Shown here piece by piece: positions 8,313-17,012 of a DNA stretch of 64,000 bases; the first letter of the stretch is position 1, and each line of letters begins with the position of its first letter. Origin of the DNA: Salinibacter pepae. GTDB taxonomy: Bacteria > Bacteroidota > Rhodothermia > Rhodothermales > Salinibacteraceae. Location: NCBI RefSeq assembly GCF_947077775.1, contig NZ_CAMTTE010000001.1:3252501-3316500 (forward strand), written 5' to 3'. Position numbers and translations under genes: made by a program. Under the pieces are notes generated by a model. That model was not told the DNA's origin. It was given only the letters and a program-made list of their open reading frames with translations, and made no database searches.

Positions 8313-9533
8313 TTACTGAAGCAACACCAATCTAACAAAGTTGCCCCCTGAATCGTCAAGGGACATCCGTAACGGAATCAACAACTCGGGTCGTGGCGTC
8401 TCCCGAATGTCAAAAAATGCCCACGGACGGGGGTCCACAGGGGGAACGGGTACGGTGACGATCGAGATCGGTCCCGGTCCTCGTTGCCCGGCAGGTTCGT
8501 GTTTGTGCACGTGCACCGACCGCACTGAAAGCGCTCGTCGGCCGGGGCCCGACATCTCCGTGTTCGCAGAGTGGGGCCGGTGGCCCGGTTTTGTCTCCCA
8601 CTCGCGTTTCCGGGGCAGTTCCTGCGCGCCATCCAGGCTTCGACTGTACGTTCCCCCTCCGTTGGCGTGCGAGCGCCTGGGGGATGCGCTCAACTTCGTG
8701 CGGGCCGCGTGTCCGGATTGATTGGGCGTGCTCCGAGTGTGGAGGGAGGGCTCCGGCGGAGAAGGCCTGGCCGGGCCTGCGGAGGGTTCGACTGGAAGGA
8801 AAACGTCCTCCGTGCGTAGCCCCAATTGTTTTAGGCATTTGCCATGAGCCTTCCTGACCATTCCCCTCGATAGATGGGGGCCTTTGAGAGGGGGCTGAGC
8901 CCCGTTCTCCCCCCGCAGGCACCGGACAAAATGATCCGCCCAGACCTCACGGTGCCACCGATACGTGCGATCCACGTAGCCCCGTCTGTTCAACTGCGCT
9001 CGGAGGCGCATCGGCGCCCAGGTGACCGTTAGGTCGGGGAGGGCATTCTGGAGAAGCCGGCCCGCGCTGCTCGTACAAACTCCCGTCAGCAAAAATGCCC
9101 CGGTCCCGCACGACCGGGCAAAGTCTTTCCGGATCTGTTTCGCGTCTGATGCGGAGAGATCGAGAACCTGTACCCACGCGCCCCGCCACGTATTTGCCCG
9201 CTTGTATTCCGCCTCTGTTTCGCCGCATTGCCAGTCGGTCTCGAAACTATGCACCTCCCCGTCGATGATCACGGCCGTATGCCCCCGGGGCCAAACGCGG
9301 ACCGGCTCAAGGATGCGCGGGTCGAACCTGCCCTGGTTAAACGTGACGACCTTAATCTCTGGAGGGGAGGCCGCCGCCGTTCCGAAGGGGGGCTCTTCAG
9401 CGGGCTCCGTGCCGTCCTGCGGTGGTTGGTGCGGGGCCGTGAGGGGCGCTTCCTCTTGTTGCTGCAGCGGCAGGACGATGAGGGCCACGCACAGAACGAC
9501 CGACGGAGCCCTGGCAGACTTCACGGATGCCAT
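8313..9533 (-). CDS. Exported protein with possible permuted papain-like (NlpC/P60-type) domain
   Basis: 406 residues from the methionine beginning MASVKSARAP, which opens a hydrophobic signal-like segment (about residues 9-24); a longer frame reaches 9695. Residues about 60-200 look like a real domain: PRGHTAVIIDGEVHSFE, an aromatic ANTWRGAW segment, then GVCTSSAGRLL. A histidine early and a cysteine later in this order is typical of circularly permuted NlpC/P60 folds, which cut or transfer peptide and ester bonds. The C-terminal half is low-complexity and may be non-native or a frameshifted extension. No defined family; cautious call. Confidence 0.4.
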   Translation of the reverse strand: MASVKSARAPSVVLCVALIVLPLQQQEEAPLTAPHQPPQDGTEPAEEPPFGTAAASPPEIKVVTFNQGRFDPRILEPVRVWPRGHTAVIIDGEVHSFETDWQCGETEAEYKRANTWRGAWVQVLDLSASDAKQIRKDFARSCGTGAFLLTGVCTSSAGRLLQNALPDLTVTWAPMRLRAQLNRRGYVDRTYRWHREVWADHFVRCLRGENGAQPPLKGPHLSRGMVRKAHGKCLKQLGLRTEDVFLPVEPSAGPARPSPPEPSLHTRSTPNQSGHAARTKLSASPRRSHANGGGTYSRSLDGAQELPRKREWETKPGHRPHSANTEMSGPGRRALSVRSVHVHKHEPAGQRGPGPISIVTVPVPPVDPRPWAFFDIRETPRPELLIPLRMSLDDSGGNFVRLVLLQ

Positions 9534-10208
9534 CAACACGTGCACGTGGGCTCTCTCAGCAGCGATTCGCTCCGACAGTCGTGGGGCAGGGAGGCCGCAG
9601 GCCACGTTCTCCCGTCGACGCGCCTGCGCCGCATACGCCCCCAGTGCCCCGCACTGGCCCTCCGCGCGGGGGCTTCTCGGTTTGAGTCTACACAAACAGA
9701 ATAAAAAAAGTCAATCCGCCCGGCCGATCGAACCGGATGACGCGTTGAGACTTGGGGGCAGCCTCCTCAGCATGAGGCGAGACTATCGGAGGCGGTGCCT
9801 CAAGCCCGGCGCGAACCAGAAATGGGATCAGAGGTGTCGGAAGTGTCGCGTCCGGGGGAGAGGGGGACGTGCCGCAATTACCGTCTACGCTCGGTGTTTT
9901 GGCCTGCACTCTGGGATCCATGCGTCCGATGTTGATGGGGCCGAGCCCCCTCCGCGCGGCGGCGGCTCATGCCGTCCCCAAGGCCCACCTGCGTGTCGCA
10001 TCGGCGCCCCGGATCGCCGCGGGCTTGCACTCCAGGGGCACCCGCCCCGGGCGTGGTCGGGGTGGTGACAGCGGCCGATGCGGACAACGCGGGGCCGACG
10101 CGGCTCAGCCGTGTGGTACTAGATTTACACAAGTCGTCCGAATCTCGCTTTCTGCGACTCTGTTCGAAGGACTCGATCGAAGCATGTCCCATTCCCCCCA
10201 AGATTCTC
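9534..10208. other. Gene-poor stretch with an A-rich tract
   Basis: About 675 bases with no gene I can support. The A-rich tract near 9693-9714 reads on the minus strand as TTGACT followed by a T-rich spacer, a possible promoter pointing to the exported protein at 8313-9533. Short frames on both strands are arginine-rich and look random. Confidence 0.4.
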
Positions 10209-11468
10209 GTGCAGAGGTCCTCTCCCGAAGCGTCTCCGTCCGGTCCGACCGAAGAGGGGACAAAGGACCACGGGGCCGAAGGCACGACGTCCCCCCGATC
10301 CTTCGCCTACGAGGAACGCTTTCCCGACGCCCAGTCCGCGTTTGGGCTTGACCTGAGTCCGCCCGACGCGGCGGCGTCCTCGACCCTGGTGTTCTTAGAT
10401 ACCTCGGCGCTCCTTCTTCTGTACGACGCGACCGAGGCGGCGGCCCGGGCGGCCCTCGATGCGTTCGGTCGGCTGCGGGCGGACACTCGGCTGATCGTGC
10501 CCGGGCACGCAGCCCGGGAGTACGCCGTTGTGCGCTCCCACAAGATCACGGATCTGTACGACGACCTATCCCGGCAGGTGAGGCCGCCGGCCCTCCCGAA
10601 GCGAGCAGGGGCGTTCTCGAATCGGGCGCTCGTCGAGAGCCTTGGGCATGCGGACCGCCTTGATGAGCTCCGTCAACAGATCGCTGCGCTGACGGAAGCA
10701 TACCAGCACGAAGCCCGAACGCTCATGGGAAAACTCGAAGCCTGGGCGGGGAACGACTTTATCAGTGAGGCCTACGGTGCGCTCTTCGAGGGCGAGGCCG
10801 TTCAGGATCTGGATGCGACCGTCCGGGACGTCACGGCGGAGGTCCAGCGTCGGGATGACATCAGCCGCCCCCCCGGCTACCTCGACAGCGGCAAGGACCA
10901 GAACGCCGCCGGGGATCTGCTGATCTGGAACACCCTTCTGGCGGTCGCCGCCCGCCGCGACCGGGACGCGGTGCTGGTGACGCAGGACCGGAAGTCCGAC
11001 TGGTGGCATCAAGGCGGCAAAGGCACCGCCCTCTATCCCCGGACGGAGTTGATTCACGAGTTTGACCAGCAGACCGGGGGGCGATCCTTTGGCCTGCTCA
11101 CCCTGCCGGGCCTGCTCCAGGCGATGGACGTCGAGGCGACCCACGTACAGCGGGTGCGGGAGGCGGTCGGCGAGGCGCCGTCGACCGAAACCATCGAGGT
11201 CGTGGGGCCGGCCGAGCGGGTCCGGACCGTCGCCACCGTGGCCACCAGCGCACACGACGCCCGGTCGACTGGGGACGGGCGCCTCGGGACCCGGCGGGCA
11301 ACCAGTTTGCAGGTGCGAGAGGACGAGGCGGCCGCGGTTGCGCAGCTCGCCCGCGACGCCGATCTGGATGTGACCCGCAACGCCGACGGTCGGGTCGCCC
11401 GGGCCTTTGAGCGGCAGCAGAACAAGGCCTCTGAAGAAGACCCCGCCGGCGGAGGGCCGGCGGAGTAG
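10209..11468 (+). CDS. PIN-like domain protein (PIN_8/DUF4935 type), putative RNase
   Basis: The PIN fold begins at TLVFLDTSALLLLYD (the first acidic ligand), continues with the RLIVPGHAAREY segment, and has the second acidic cluster in PGYLDSGKDQNAAGDLLIW and AVLVTQDRKSDWW, then RTELIHEF. This order matches large PIN-like proteins (PIN_8), predicted metal-dependent RNases. A C-terminal charged, helical extension of about 130 residues follows. The start is uncertain: the frame is open from 9969, no ATG lies near the domain, and GTG at 10209 is chosen to leave a short leader. It lies in the accessory segment beside a DUF2513 gene, so a toxin or defence role is possible but unproven. Confidence 0.6.
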   Translation: MQRSSPEASPSGPTEEGTKDHGAEGTTSPRSFAYEERFPDAQSAFGLDLSPPDAAASSTLVFLDTSALLLLYDATEAAARAALDAFGRLRADTRLIVPGHAAREYAVVRSHKITDLYDDLSRQVRPPALPKRAGAFSNRALVESLGHADRLDELRQQIAALTEAYQHEARTLMGKLEAWAGNDFISEAYGALFEGEAVQDLDATVRDVTAEVQRRDDISRPPGYLDSGKDQNAAGDLLIWNTLLAVAARRDRDAVLVTQDRKSDWWHQGGKGTALYPRTELIHEFDQQTGGRSFGLLTLPGLLQAMDVEATHVQRVREAVGEAPSTETIEVVGPAERVRTVATVATSAHDARSTGDGRLGTRRATSLQVREDEAAAVAQLARDADLDVTRNADGRVARAFERQQNKASEEDPAGGGPAE

Positions 11469-11567
11469 TAGCTCACCCCCGTGCACGGCGCCCGGTCAGG
11501 CCGGGCACAGATACACCCCGAAGACGACCCCAAACGCGATAGAACCCATCCCACAAGCCCCCAACTC

Positions 11568-11993
11568 ATGGACGTTGACTTGGACCTGCTCGCCGCCCTC
11601 CTCGAATCCCATGAGGAGTTCGACCACCACGACGCTCCTGATTTCCCGGCGGCCCCCGGCGTCCTCGTCGACGACGGCGACGCGCCCGTTGCGTCGGGGC
11701 AGCTGAGGCCCGCCGACCGGATTGCGAAAGAACGTGTGGACGAGACCGATTCGGACCAGCCCGCAACGAAAGAAGTGCGACAGCGTGAGCTCCAGACCGT
11801 CTATCACCACGTTGGGCTGCTGGTCCACGCCGAATGTTTGACTCCCCAGGAGGACTTTTACGGGGGCCTGCCGGCCCTTGAGAGCCCCGACAGCCACGAT
11901 GTCCATGTCCTCACCATGAAGGGGCACCAGCTCCTCGACCGGCTCAGGGACGACAGCGGCGGCGACGGGGACATTGGCTTTGCGACATCCTGA
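11568..11993 (+). CDS. DUF2513 family protein
   Basis: 141 acidic residues from ATG at 11568. The N-terminus (VDLDLLAALLESHEEFD) and the later pattern TVYHHVGLLVHAEC, then VHVLTMKGHQLLDRLRDD, match the DUF2513 layout: a winged-helix-like protein whose members carry YHxxLLxxAG and LTWEGHxFLDxxRDD. An antisense frame covers the same DNA but lacks this conserved pattern. It follows the PIN-domain gene by 99 bp on the same strand, so the two may form a unit. Function of the family is unknown; several members occur in mobile regions. Confidence 0.58.
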   Translation: MDVDLDLLAALLESHEEFDHHDAPDFPAAPGVLVDDGDAPVASGQLRPADRIAKERVDETDSDQPATKEVRQRELQTVYHHVGLLVHAECLTPQEDFYGGLPALESPDSHDVHVLTMKGHQLLDRLRDDSGGDGDIGFATS

Positions 11994-12313
11994 ACGCCCA
12001 CCGGAGGCGCCCTGCCCGGGCGGCGTGGTCCATGGCCCCATGCGGGTGGACGTACTGGGCGGCCCCAGAGACAGGCCGAGGCGAGAAGTCCACACTCCCG
12101 CTGCGGGGCCTCGCTCCCGAAGTTTGGCCTGCGTGAGGGGGGAGGGCAGTCCCGACACGCCCCGCCTGGAACCGCAGCGTCCCGTGCCGGACGACGCTGG
12201 ACGACCAGCACCATGGCCTCTCATGAGTGACGGAACGGGTTCTACCCGTCTTCCGTGGGTGCCCCCGCAATATTTTTCGATCCCTCGCCCTTCCGCACCC
12301 CGTCCGGCCCAAG
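11994..12313. other. Intergenic stretch, nothing recognised
   Basis: About 320 GC-rich bases with only random-looking frames. I see no RNA structure, repeat or clear regulatory site. Confidence 0.4.
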
Positions 12314-12562
12314 ATGATTGAGGCGTTCTTCGACCTCCGTTCCAGATTCCGCTCTCGTCTGCTCACCGCGTCCGCCCTTGAGCGGATTGGGCTTCTTGCC
12401 GGTGCCTTCTTTCTGGCGTCCCTCCCGATTGCCCCTCTGCTCGCGGTGGTCATTCCTGGGTTTGAGGGATGGGGGCTTTTCCAAAGAACGTGCACGGCGG
12501 TCCTTTGGGGTGTAGGCATGCACTCCTTTGGGGAGTGGACGGAATCGCAGCACGCAGGGTAA
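12314..12562 (+). CDS. Small membrane protein of unknown function
   Basis: 82 residues from ATG at 12314 (an upstream in-frame ATG at 12227 adds only basic, non-conserved-looking sequence). A basic N-terminus (FDLRSRFRSRL) is followed by one strong hydrophobic segment (about 22-45) and a weaker one (about 52-70), ending HSFGEWTESQ. No family recognised. The coding call rests only on length and hydrophobic pattern. Confidence 0.4.
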   Translation: MIEAFFDLRSRFRSRLLTASALERIGLLAGAFFLASLPIAPLLAVVIPGFEGWGLFQRTCTAVLWGVGMHSFGEWTESQHAG

Positions 12563-12692
12563 GGCCGGTGCCGTCCCGCGATTTTCGTCGAGCCCGTGGC
12601 GTTCTAGGCCCTAGATGTGTGGTAGGAGGGGGGGCTGAGTCCTGAGACGCCAAAATGGGGCGCGCATCGATCACGTCAACGGCCGCGGCGTC

Positions 12693-13208
12693 TCATGATT
12701 GTCCAGGGCCGTGCTGCTCTTGATCTTGACTGTGGGGCGTCCCTGGCTCGAAGGTAGTGATCACAAAGATGATCAGGGGCTCGGGACCCGTGTTGCGGAC
12801 CGCGTGGAGCGCGTTTCCGCGCACTGTCGTGATCGTGCCTTCTTCAATGGGAACGCTGCGCGCCTCGGCCTCGGCGTGATCCTTTTCGAGGTAGGTCCCC
12901 TCGCCCCGCATCACGACGTAGAGCTCCTGTTCGTTGCGGTCGCCGTGCGTATGGAAGCCGGCGCTGTCTCCACGGGTGGGGAGCACCATGTAGGCCCCGA
13001 TTCGGTTGTTGACGAGCTCCCCGTCCTCGAACATCTGCAATAGGTACGTGGTGCCGGAGCCGCCGTACATCTCCTCCCGCTTGTCGTAGCGGACGGCCGA
13101 CCGCGGCTCGGCGCCGTAATGGTGTACGGTCGTGTCCATGACCGCGTCGAGCAGGGCGTCGAGGCGCTGCTTTTCGTCGGGGGAGAGGGGGCTGCGCTTG
13201 CGGGCCAT
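12693..13208 (-). CDS. Cupin domain protein
   Basis: 171 residues from ATG at 13206-13208 (MARKRSP); the frame extends upstream but without conserved sequence. It carries both cupin motifs: GFHTHGDRNEQELYVVMRGEG with two histidines and a glutamate as metal ligands, and NALHAVRNTG with the third histidine. A helical N-terminal lead (PDEKQRLDALLDAV) precedes the barrel. Single-domain cupins of this type include dioxygenases, isomerases and sensory proteins; substrate unknown. It is the last protein gene before the ssrA terminator. Confidence 0.75.
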   Translation of the reverse strand: MARKRSPLSPDEKQRLDALLDAVMDTTVHHYGAEPRSAVRYDKREEMYGGSGTTYLLQMFEDGELVNNRIGAYMVLPTRGDSAGFHTHGDRNEQELYVVMRGEGTYLEKDHAEAEARSVPIEEGTITTVRGNALHAVRNTGPEPLIIFVITTFEPGTPHSQDQEQHGPGQS

Positions 13209-13710
13209 GAGGAGAGAGGAACGTGGAGGGGGATAGACAGGGGCCGACAGGGCCCGTCGGTCACCGAAGCGGGCTGTGCCTCGGCTGGAAGGAGTGGTTC
13301 CCTCGCGAGACAACCTCGGAGGCAAGAGGGAAAGGGGCCGGAAGCAGAAAGGTTCACAACAGTCCCTCTACACCTCGTTGCCGATGGGGGCGTGGGAATT
13401 GCGCCGGTACCCGTTGTGGCCCTTTCGGCCCCGGACATGATCTGCCGCATCGCTCTGCTGCCGCGCGTGACCGCCGATTGATCGGTAGAACGGTCTCTTT
13501 CTGGACGGGGCCGGGGCGCATCAAACCCGTGCGGGCGCTGGCCGGACCGCCACCGAAGGCCTTCACACGCGGCGCCGCCATATAGCTGCCATATAGCCTG
13601 TGCGGTTCATTGAGGCGGCGAAGGGAATCTGAGTCAGCCAGTCCCCGGTGAAGGTGTGGGCACTCACATGAATACCGGTGACACACGCCCAGCACGCCAT
13701 CGCGAAAGGG
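13209..13710. other. Intergenic stretch between cupin gene and ssrA terminator
   Basis: About 500 bases without a supported gene. A ten-base direct repeat, GCCATATAGC, occurs at 13577-13586 and 13588-13597. Otherwise nothing recognised. Confidence 0.4.
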
Positions 13711-13753
13711 CAAAAGGAAAGCCCCTGAGCCGCCACGGGGGCGATTCAGGGGC
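13711..13753 (-). terminator. Terminator of ssrA
   Basis: On the minus strand, GCCCCTGA pairs with TCAGGGGC, with an inner CGCC/GGCG pairing, followed by CTTTCCTTTT. It lies 8 bases after the mature 3' end of tmRNA. Confidence 0.72.
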
Positions 13754-13761
13754 GTACGCTG

Positions 13762-14127
13762 TGGAGATGCCGGGAGTCGAACCCGGGTCCGTGTAGCCGC
13801 ACAGGCAAACCTCTACCTGCATAGTGGACGCATTGGTGGTTCACGGCGCCCGTCTGCCCATCCACGAGGCCAGGGCGGCGCTGAGACTGGTTAAATTTCA
13901 CCGGCGCATCCGCAGTCGGAGAACGCGGCGGCTACACCCTTTTTGTCGATGTCTCACGCTCCCCAAGGGCCAGGAGCGACGCGAGACAGATGGGGGCTGT
14001 TACGCCGCCATCGCGTACGAATAATCGTCCGCAGTTACAGTTCCTGACAGGTTTTACGAAGCGAATCAGGCTGCTCGGCAGGTCAGTCTGCTGCACGCTT
14101 ACTACACGTCGAAGCCGTGTCATCCCC
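13762..14127 (-). ncRNA. ssrA: tmRNA (transfer-messenger RNA)
   Basis: A 366-nt one-piece tmRNA. The 5' end reads GGGGATGACACGGCTTCGAC, and the 3' end is a T-arm with GGGTTCGACTCCCG closing on CATCTCC plus discriminator A. The acceptor strands pair with a G-U at the third position; CCA is not encoded. The tag reading frame is at 14000-14032: resume codon GCG, peptide ADDYSYAMAA, then TAA. With SmpB it rescues stalled ribosomes and marks the product for proteolysis. The tag matches the one I recall for Salinibacter ruber. Confidence 0.97.
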
Positions 14128-14338
14128 ATATGTGAAAGAGCGGTGCGCAGAGCAGTTCATGTGTTTTGGATTGTGCATCTACGCACCTATTCCGACGCAT
14201 CTTTGCGGGCGATGTTCCCGCGGGGGAGGAGGCCACCGACCCCACACACAAACCCCACACACAAACACGCGGCGCTTCCGCCGGTAGGGGTTCTTGAGCC
14301 AACTGCTGTTGCAGCAACCTTCGGCACCGCTTGCATCC

Positions 14339-15184
14339 ATGCCCGACCCAGACGCGTCCCCTGCCGACAAGATCTACGAATCCCAGTTCGCCGAGCCCGC
14401 CGGGCGGCTGGAGGCGTACGCGGACCTGGCGGCCATTGTGAAGCAGCTGCGGCGCGACTGCCCGTGGGACCGGGAGCAGACCCACGAGTCGGTAAAACAC
14501 CTGCTCATTGAGGAGGCCTACGAGGTGGTGGCGGCCATCGACCATGGAGACTGGGACGAACTGGCGGAGGAGCTGGGCGACGTGCTTCTGCACGTGCTCT
14601 TTCACGCCGCTATTGCGGAGGAGGGCGGACGATTTACGCTCGCGGACGTGATTGAGGCAGAAACGGACAAGCTCGTCCGGCGCCACCCGCATGTCTTTGG
14701 GGACGCGGCGACGGGCGACGCGGATGCGGTGGCGGCCTCCTGGGAGGAGATCAAGCAGCGGGAGAAGAGCGGCGAGGCGGAGGAGGCCTCGGTGCTCGAT
14801 GGGGTGCCGGCCCAACTGCCGGCTTTGCTGCGGGCCCAGCGGGTACAGGAAAAGGCAGCGGGCGTGGGGTTCGAGTTTCCGGACCGAGACGAGGCCTGGG
14901 AAAAAGTCCAGGAGGAGTTGGGGGAGTTTCGGGAGGCGGTGGCGGACGACCGGTCCCCGGAACGGCGGCAGGACGAGTTTGGCGACCTGCTGTTCGCCCT
15001 GGTGAACTACGCCCGGTACACGGACGTGACGCCGGAAAATGCCCTGCGGGAGACCACCGATCGGTTCACGCGACGTTTTCAGGACGTGGAGTCGCGTCTG
15101 TCGGGACAGGGGACGTCCATCGACGAGGCGGATCTTGCGGAGCTGCGTCGGCTCTGGAGGGACGCGAAGACGCGGGAGGAGTGA
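14339..15184 (+). CDS. mazG: Nucleoside triphosphate pyrophosphohydrolase MazG
   Basis: 281 residues from ATG at 14339; an ATG at 14294 would add 15 residues. The two MazG repeats are visible: CPWDREQTH then EEAYEVVAAID and EELGDVLLHVLFHA (Mg-binding EExxE and ExxD pattern), and later EELGEFREAV with DEFGDLLFALVNYAR. The length is close to E. coli MazG (263). It hydrolyses NTPs/dNTPs to monophosphates, clearing aberrant nucleotides. It precedes a HAS-barrel-like gene by 93 bp on the same strand. Confidence 0.92.
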   Translation: MPDPDASPADKIYESQFAEPAGRLEAYADLAAIVKQLRRDCPWDREQTHESVKHLLIEEAYEVVAAIDHGDWDELAEELGDVLLHVLFHAAIAEEGGRFTLADVIEAETDKLVRRHPHVFGDAATGDADAVAASWEEIKQREKSGEAEEASVLDGVPAQLPALLRAQRVQEKAAGVGFEFPDRDEAWEKVQEELGEFREAVADDRSPERRQDEFGDLLFALVNYARYTDVTPENALRETTDRFTRRFQDVESRLSGQGTSIDEADLAELRRLWRDAKTREE

Positions 15185-15277
15185 ATCGCGCGAGGAACGA
15201 GCCGCAACCCTGCCCTGGGAAACACATACGCTTGAGACGCAAGCGCTTCTGGTTTTTGGAACAACTGTGCGCACACG

Positions 15278-15880
15278 ATGGCCGACGAAACCGCCGCGGT
15301 GGGGGAAGTGATTGAGGCCACGACCCGACAATTTGTGGCCGAGGTATATGAGGAGGCCGACGCGCCGGACTTTGGGGCCTGGGTGCGCGTGGAGCCGGAC
15401 GGGGCGCCGACGCTCTACGGGCTGGTAAGCCACGTGGAGACGGGGAGCTACGACACGAACCGGCAGGCCGTGGCACTCGGCCTCTCGCCCGAAGAGCGGG
15501 CCCAAGAGATGCCGATGGTGGACGAGCTGCTCCGCACCACCGTCCGCGCACAGATGCTGGCCTGCCGGGGGCCCGACGGGGACATCCGGCAGACCCTTCC
15601 GCCACAGCCCCCGGACATCCACGACTTCGTCACGCCCTGCACGGACCCGGAGGTTCGGGCCTTCGCGGCGCCCTACGACTTCCTCCGCACCCTCGTCGAG
15701 CACCCGGACCCGGACGTGCCCGTCGACGACCTTCTCGTGGCGGTGCTCCGCGGCATCCACGCGGCCCACGGCGGGGAGGGGGGCGGCCGCGAACCGGTCG
15801 TGCGGGCCGGACGTGCCCTAAGCCGGCTTCTGGACGACGACCACGAGCGCCTGCAGTCCATTCTCCGGCGGGTGCTGTAA
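15278..15880 (+). CDS. HAS-barrel-like conserved protein
   Basis: 200 acidic residues. The N-terminal half (GEVIEATTRQFVAEVY, then DFGAWVRVE, LYGLVSHVETGSYD, AVALGLSPEE) resembles the small HAS-barrel domain found at the start of HerA-type ATPases and in stand-alone cyanobacterial proteins. The C-terminal half (LLRTLVE, LLVAVLRGIHAA) looks helical. No catalytic residues identified. The protein probably binds a partner rather than catalysing a reaction. It lies between mazG and another small unknown gene on the same strand. Confidence 0.6.
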   Translation: MADETAAVGEVIEATTRQFVAEVYEEADAPDFGAWVRVEPDGAPTLYGLVSHVETGSYDTNRQAVALGLSPEERAQEMPMVDELLRTTVRAQMLACRGPDGDIRQTLPPQPPDIHDFVTPCTDPEVRAFAAPYDFLRTLVEHPDPDVPVDDLLVAVLRGIHAAHGGEGGGREPVVRAGRALSRLLDDDHERLQSILRRVL

Positions 15881-15971
15881 CCCCCATCGCGGTGCGGGGG
15901 CGTAACTTCTTCGGGGCGAGGCCGTTATTCGATCGCCCCACAGCGTCCGATGGACTCTCCTTACACATCCC

Positions 15972-16244
15972 ATGTCCGAATCGCCCGCCCCGCCGGACGA
16001 GCCGTCCCGTTCCGAGGTCGTCCGGGACGTGGTAATCTTTCAGGCCAAGCTGTGGCTTGAGGGGGTCAAAGACGTGGCCCTGATGCCCCTATCGTTCGGC
16101 GCGGCCGTTCTGGACTTCGTCGTTGGGAGCTCCACGCTCTACGCCGTGATGAAGCTCGGCGACCGGTTTGAGCGATGGGTTCACCTGTACGGCGCGCTGG
16201 GGGACGACGCCGCGGCATCGTCCGACCCCCGGTCGGGCGGCTGA
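15972..16244 (+). CDS. Small conserved protein of unknown function
   Basis: 90 residues. A polar N-terminus is followed by a conserved-looking core (VVIFQAKLWLEGVKDVA), a hydrophobic segment (about 37-53, SFGAAVLDFVVG) and an amphipathic LGDRFERWVHLYG stretch. I have the impression of similar proteins in other bacteria but no function is known. Same strand as the upstream HAS-barrel gene, 91 bp apart. Confidence 0.55.
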   Translation: MSESPAPPDEPSRSEVVRDVVIFQAKLWLEGVKDVALMPLSFGAAVLDFVVGSSTLYAVMKLGDRFERWVHLYGALGDDAAASSDPRSGG

Positions 16245-16301
16245 GCCCGACATCCGGGCGGCAGGCCCAGTCGAGGGCGAGGCGCACCCATCAGAGACCA
16301 A

Positions 16302-16805
16302 TCAGAGGATGACCCCAACCCGAATCGGGAGGACCAGGGTGGTCGACTCCTGGCCGACGAGGAATCCAGGGTTGAACTCGACGAACAGCGAGCTTTCGTC
16401 GAGCAGCCACGCCCGGCCGACGCCCAGGTTGAAGGTTGGGCCGCTCTCGGTGTTCGTGTCGCCGAACGGGACGTAGGCGCCCGCCCCAGCGTGCACGTAC
16501 ATGTTTTGGGCGCGAGCGGTGGAGAACGACACGATGGCCGATACCTGCGGGTCGAGGGCGAAGGCCGCCTGGTCGCGCCCCCGAAAGATAAAGCCCGTCA
16601 GGCCGGATCCCAGCGCCAGGGATACATCGGAGTTCAGGGGCGTGGACGCCCGAAAGTGAAGGCCGGGGCCCACGTTGCCGCTGGCCGTACTTCCGAGCAT
16701 CTGGATGCCGAGTCCGAACCGAGAGGGGCGGTCGTCCTGGGCCTGTGCCGGGGCCAGAGAGAGCGTGAGCCCGAGAAAGAGCAGGAGACACGAGAGGCGT
16801 CGCAT
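16302..16805 (-). CDS. Exported outer-membrane beta-barrel-like protein
   Basis: 167 residues from ATG at 16803-16805. Signal peptide: basic MRR, hydrophobic core, cleavage after APAQAQ near 23. The rest alternates short amphipathic strands and glycine/polar turns (LGSGLTGFIFRG, VHAGAGAYVPFG, FNLGVGRAWLL, FNPGFLV), ending in a beta strand, as in small outer-membrane barrels. No specific family. Convergent with the gene upstream of it on the map. Confidence 0.62.
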   Translation of the reverse strand: MRRLSCLLLFLGLTLSLAPAQAQDDRPSRFGLGIQMLGSTASGNVGPGLHFRASTPLNSDVSLALGSGLTGFIFRGRDQAAFALDPQVSAIVSFSTARAQNMYVHAGAGAYVPFGDTNTESGPTFNLGVGRAWLLDESSLFVEFNPGFLVGQESTTLVLPIRVGVIL

Positions 16806-17012
16806 GGAAGAACGAGGGGGTGGAATCAAGGAGAAGGGCGCGTCGTAGCACGTACCAGTCCGAAGGGACAGAGACTGCCGAGATCCTCTCGACTGCCTTT
16901 CGGAACGTACGTTTCCGGGAGGCGATGATCAATAGGAACGGCACGCGACCGGCTGCGTGCCGCCCCTCCTCCGCGTATATTCGCCGTTCTCTCATCTTTC
17001 GACGCGACAGTC

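Noticed and set aside
11496-12224. Minus-strand frame opposite the DUF2513 gene
   Set aside because: Some stretches look hydrophobic and plausible, but the plus-strand frame carries the conserved DUF2513 pattern and acidic composition.
13762-13791. Attachment-site duplication of the ssrA 3' end
   Set aside because: I looked for a second copy of this end elsewhere in the window and found none, and no integrase gene is present.
14120-15769. Long minus-strand frame across ssrA, mazG and the next gene
   Set aside because: It overlaps tmRNA and two well-supported plus-strand genes and has no recognisable motif.
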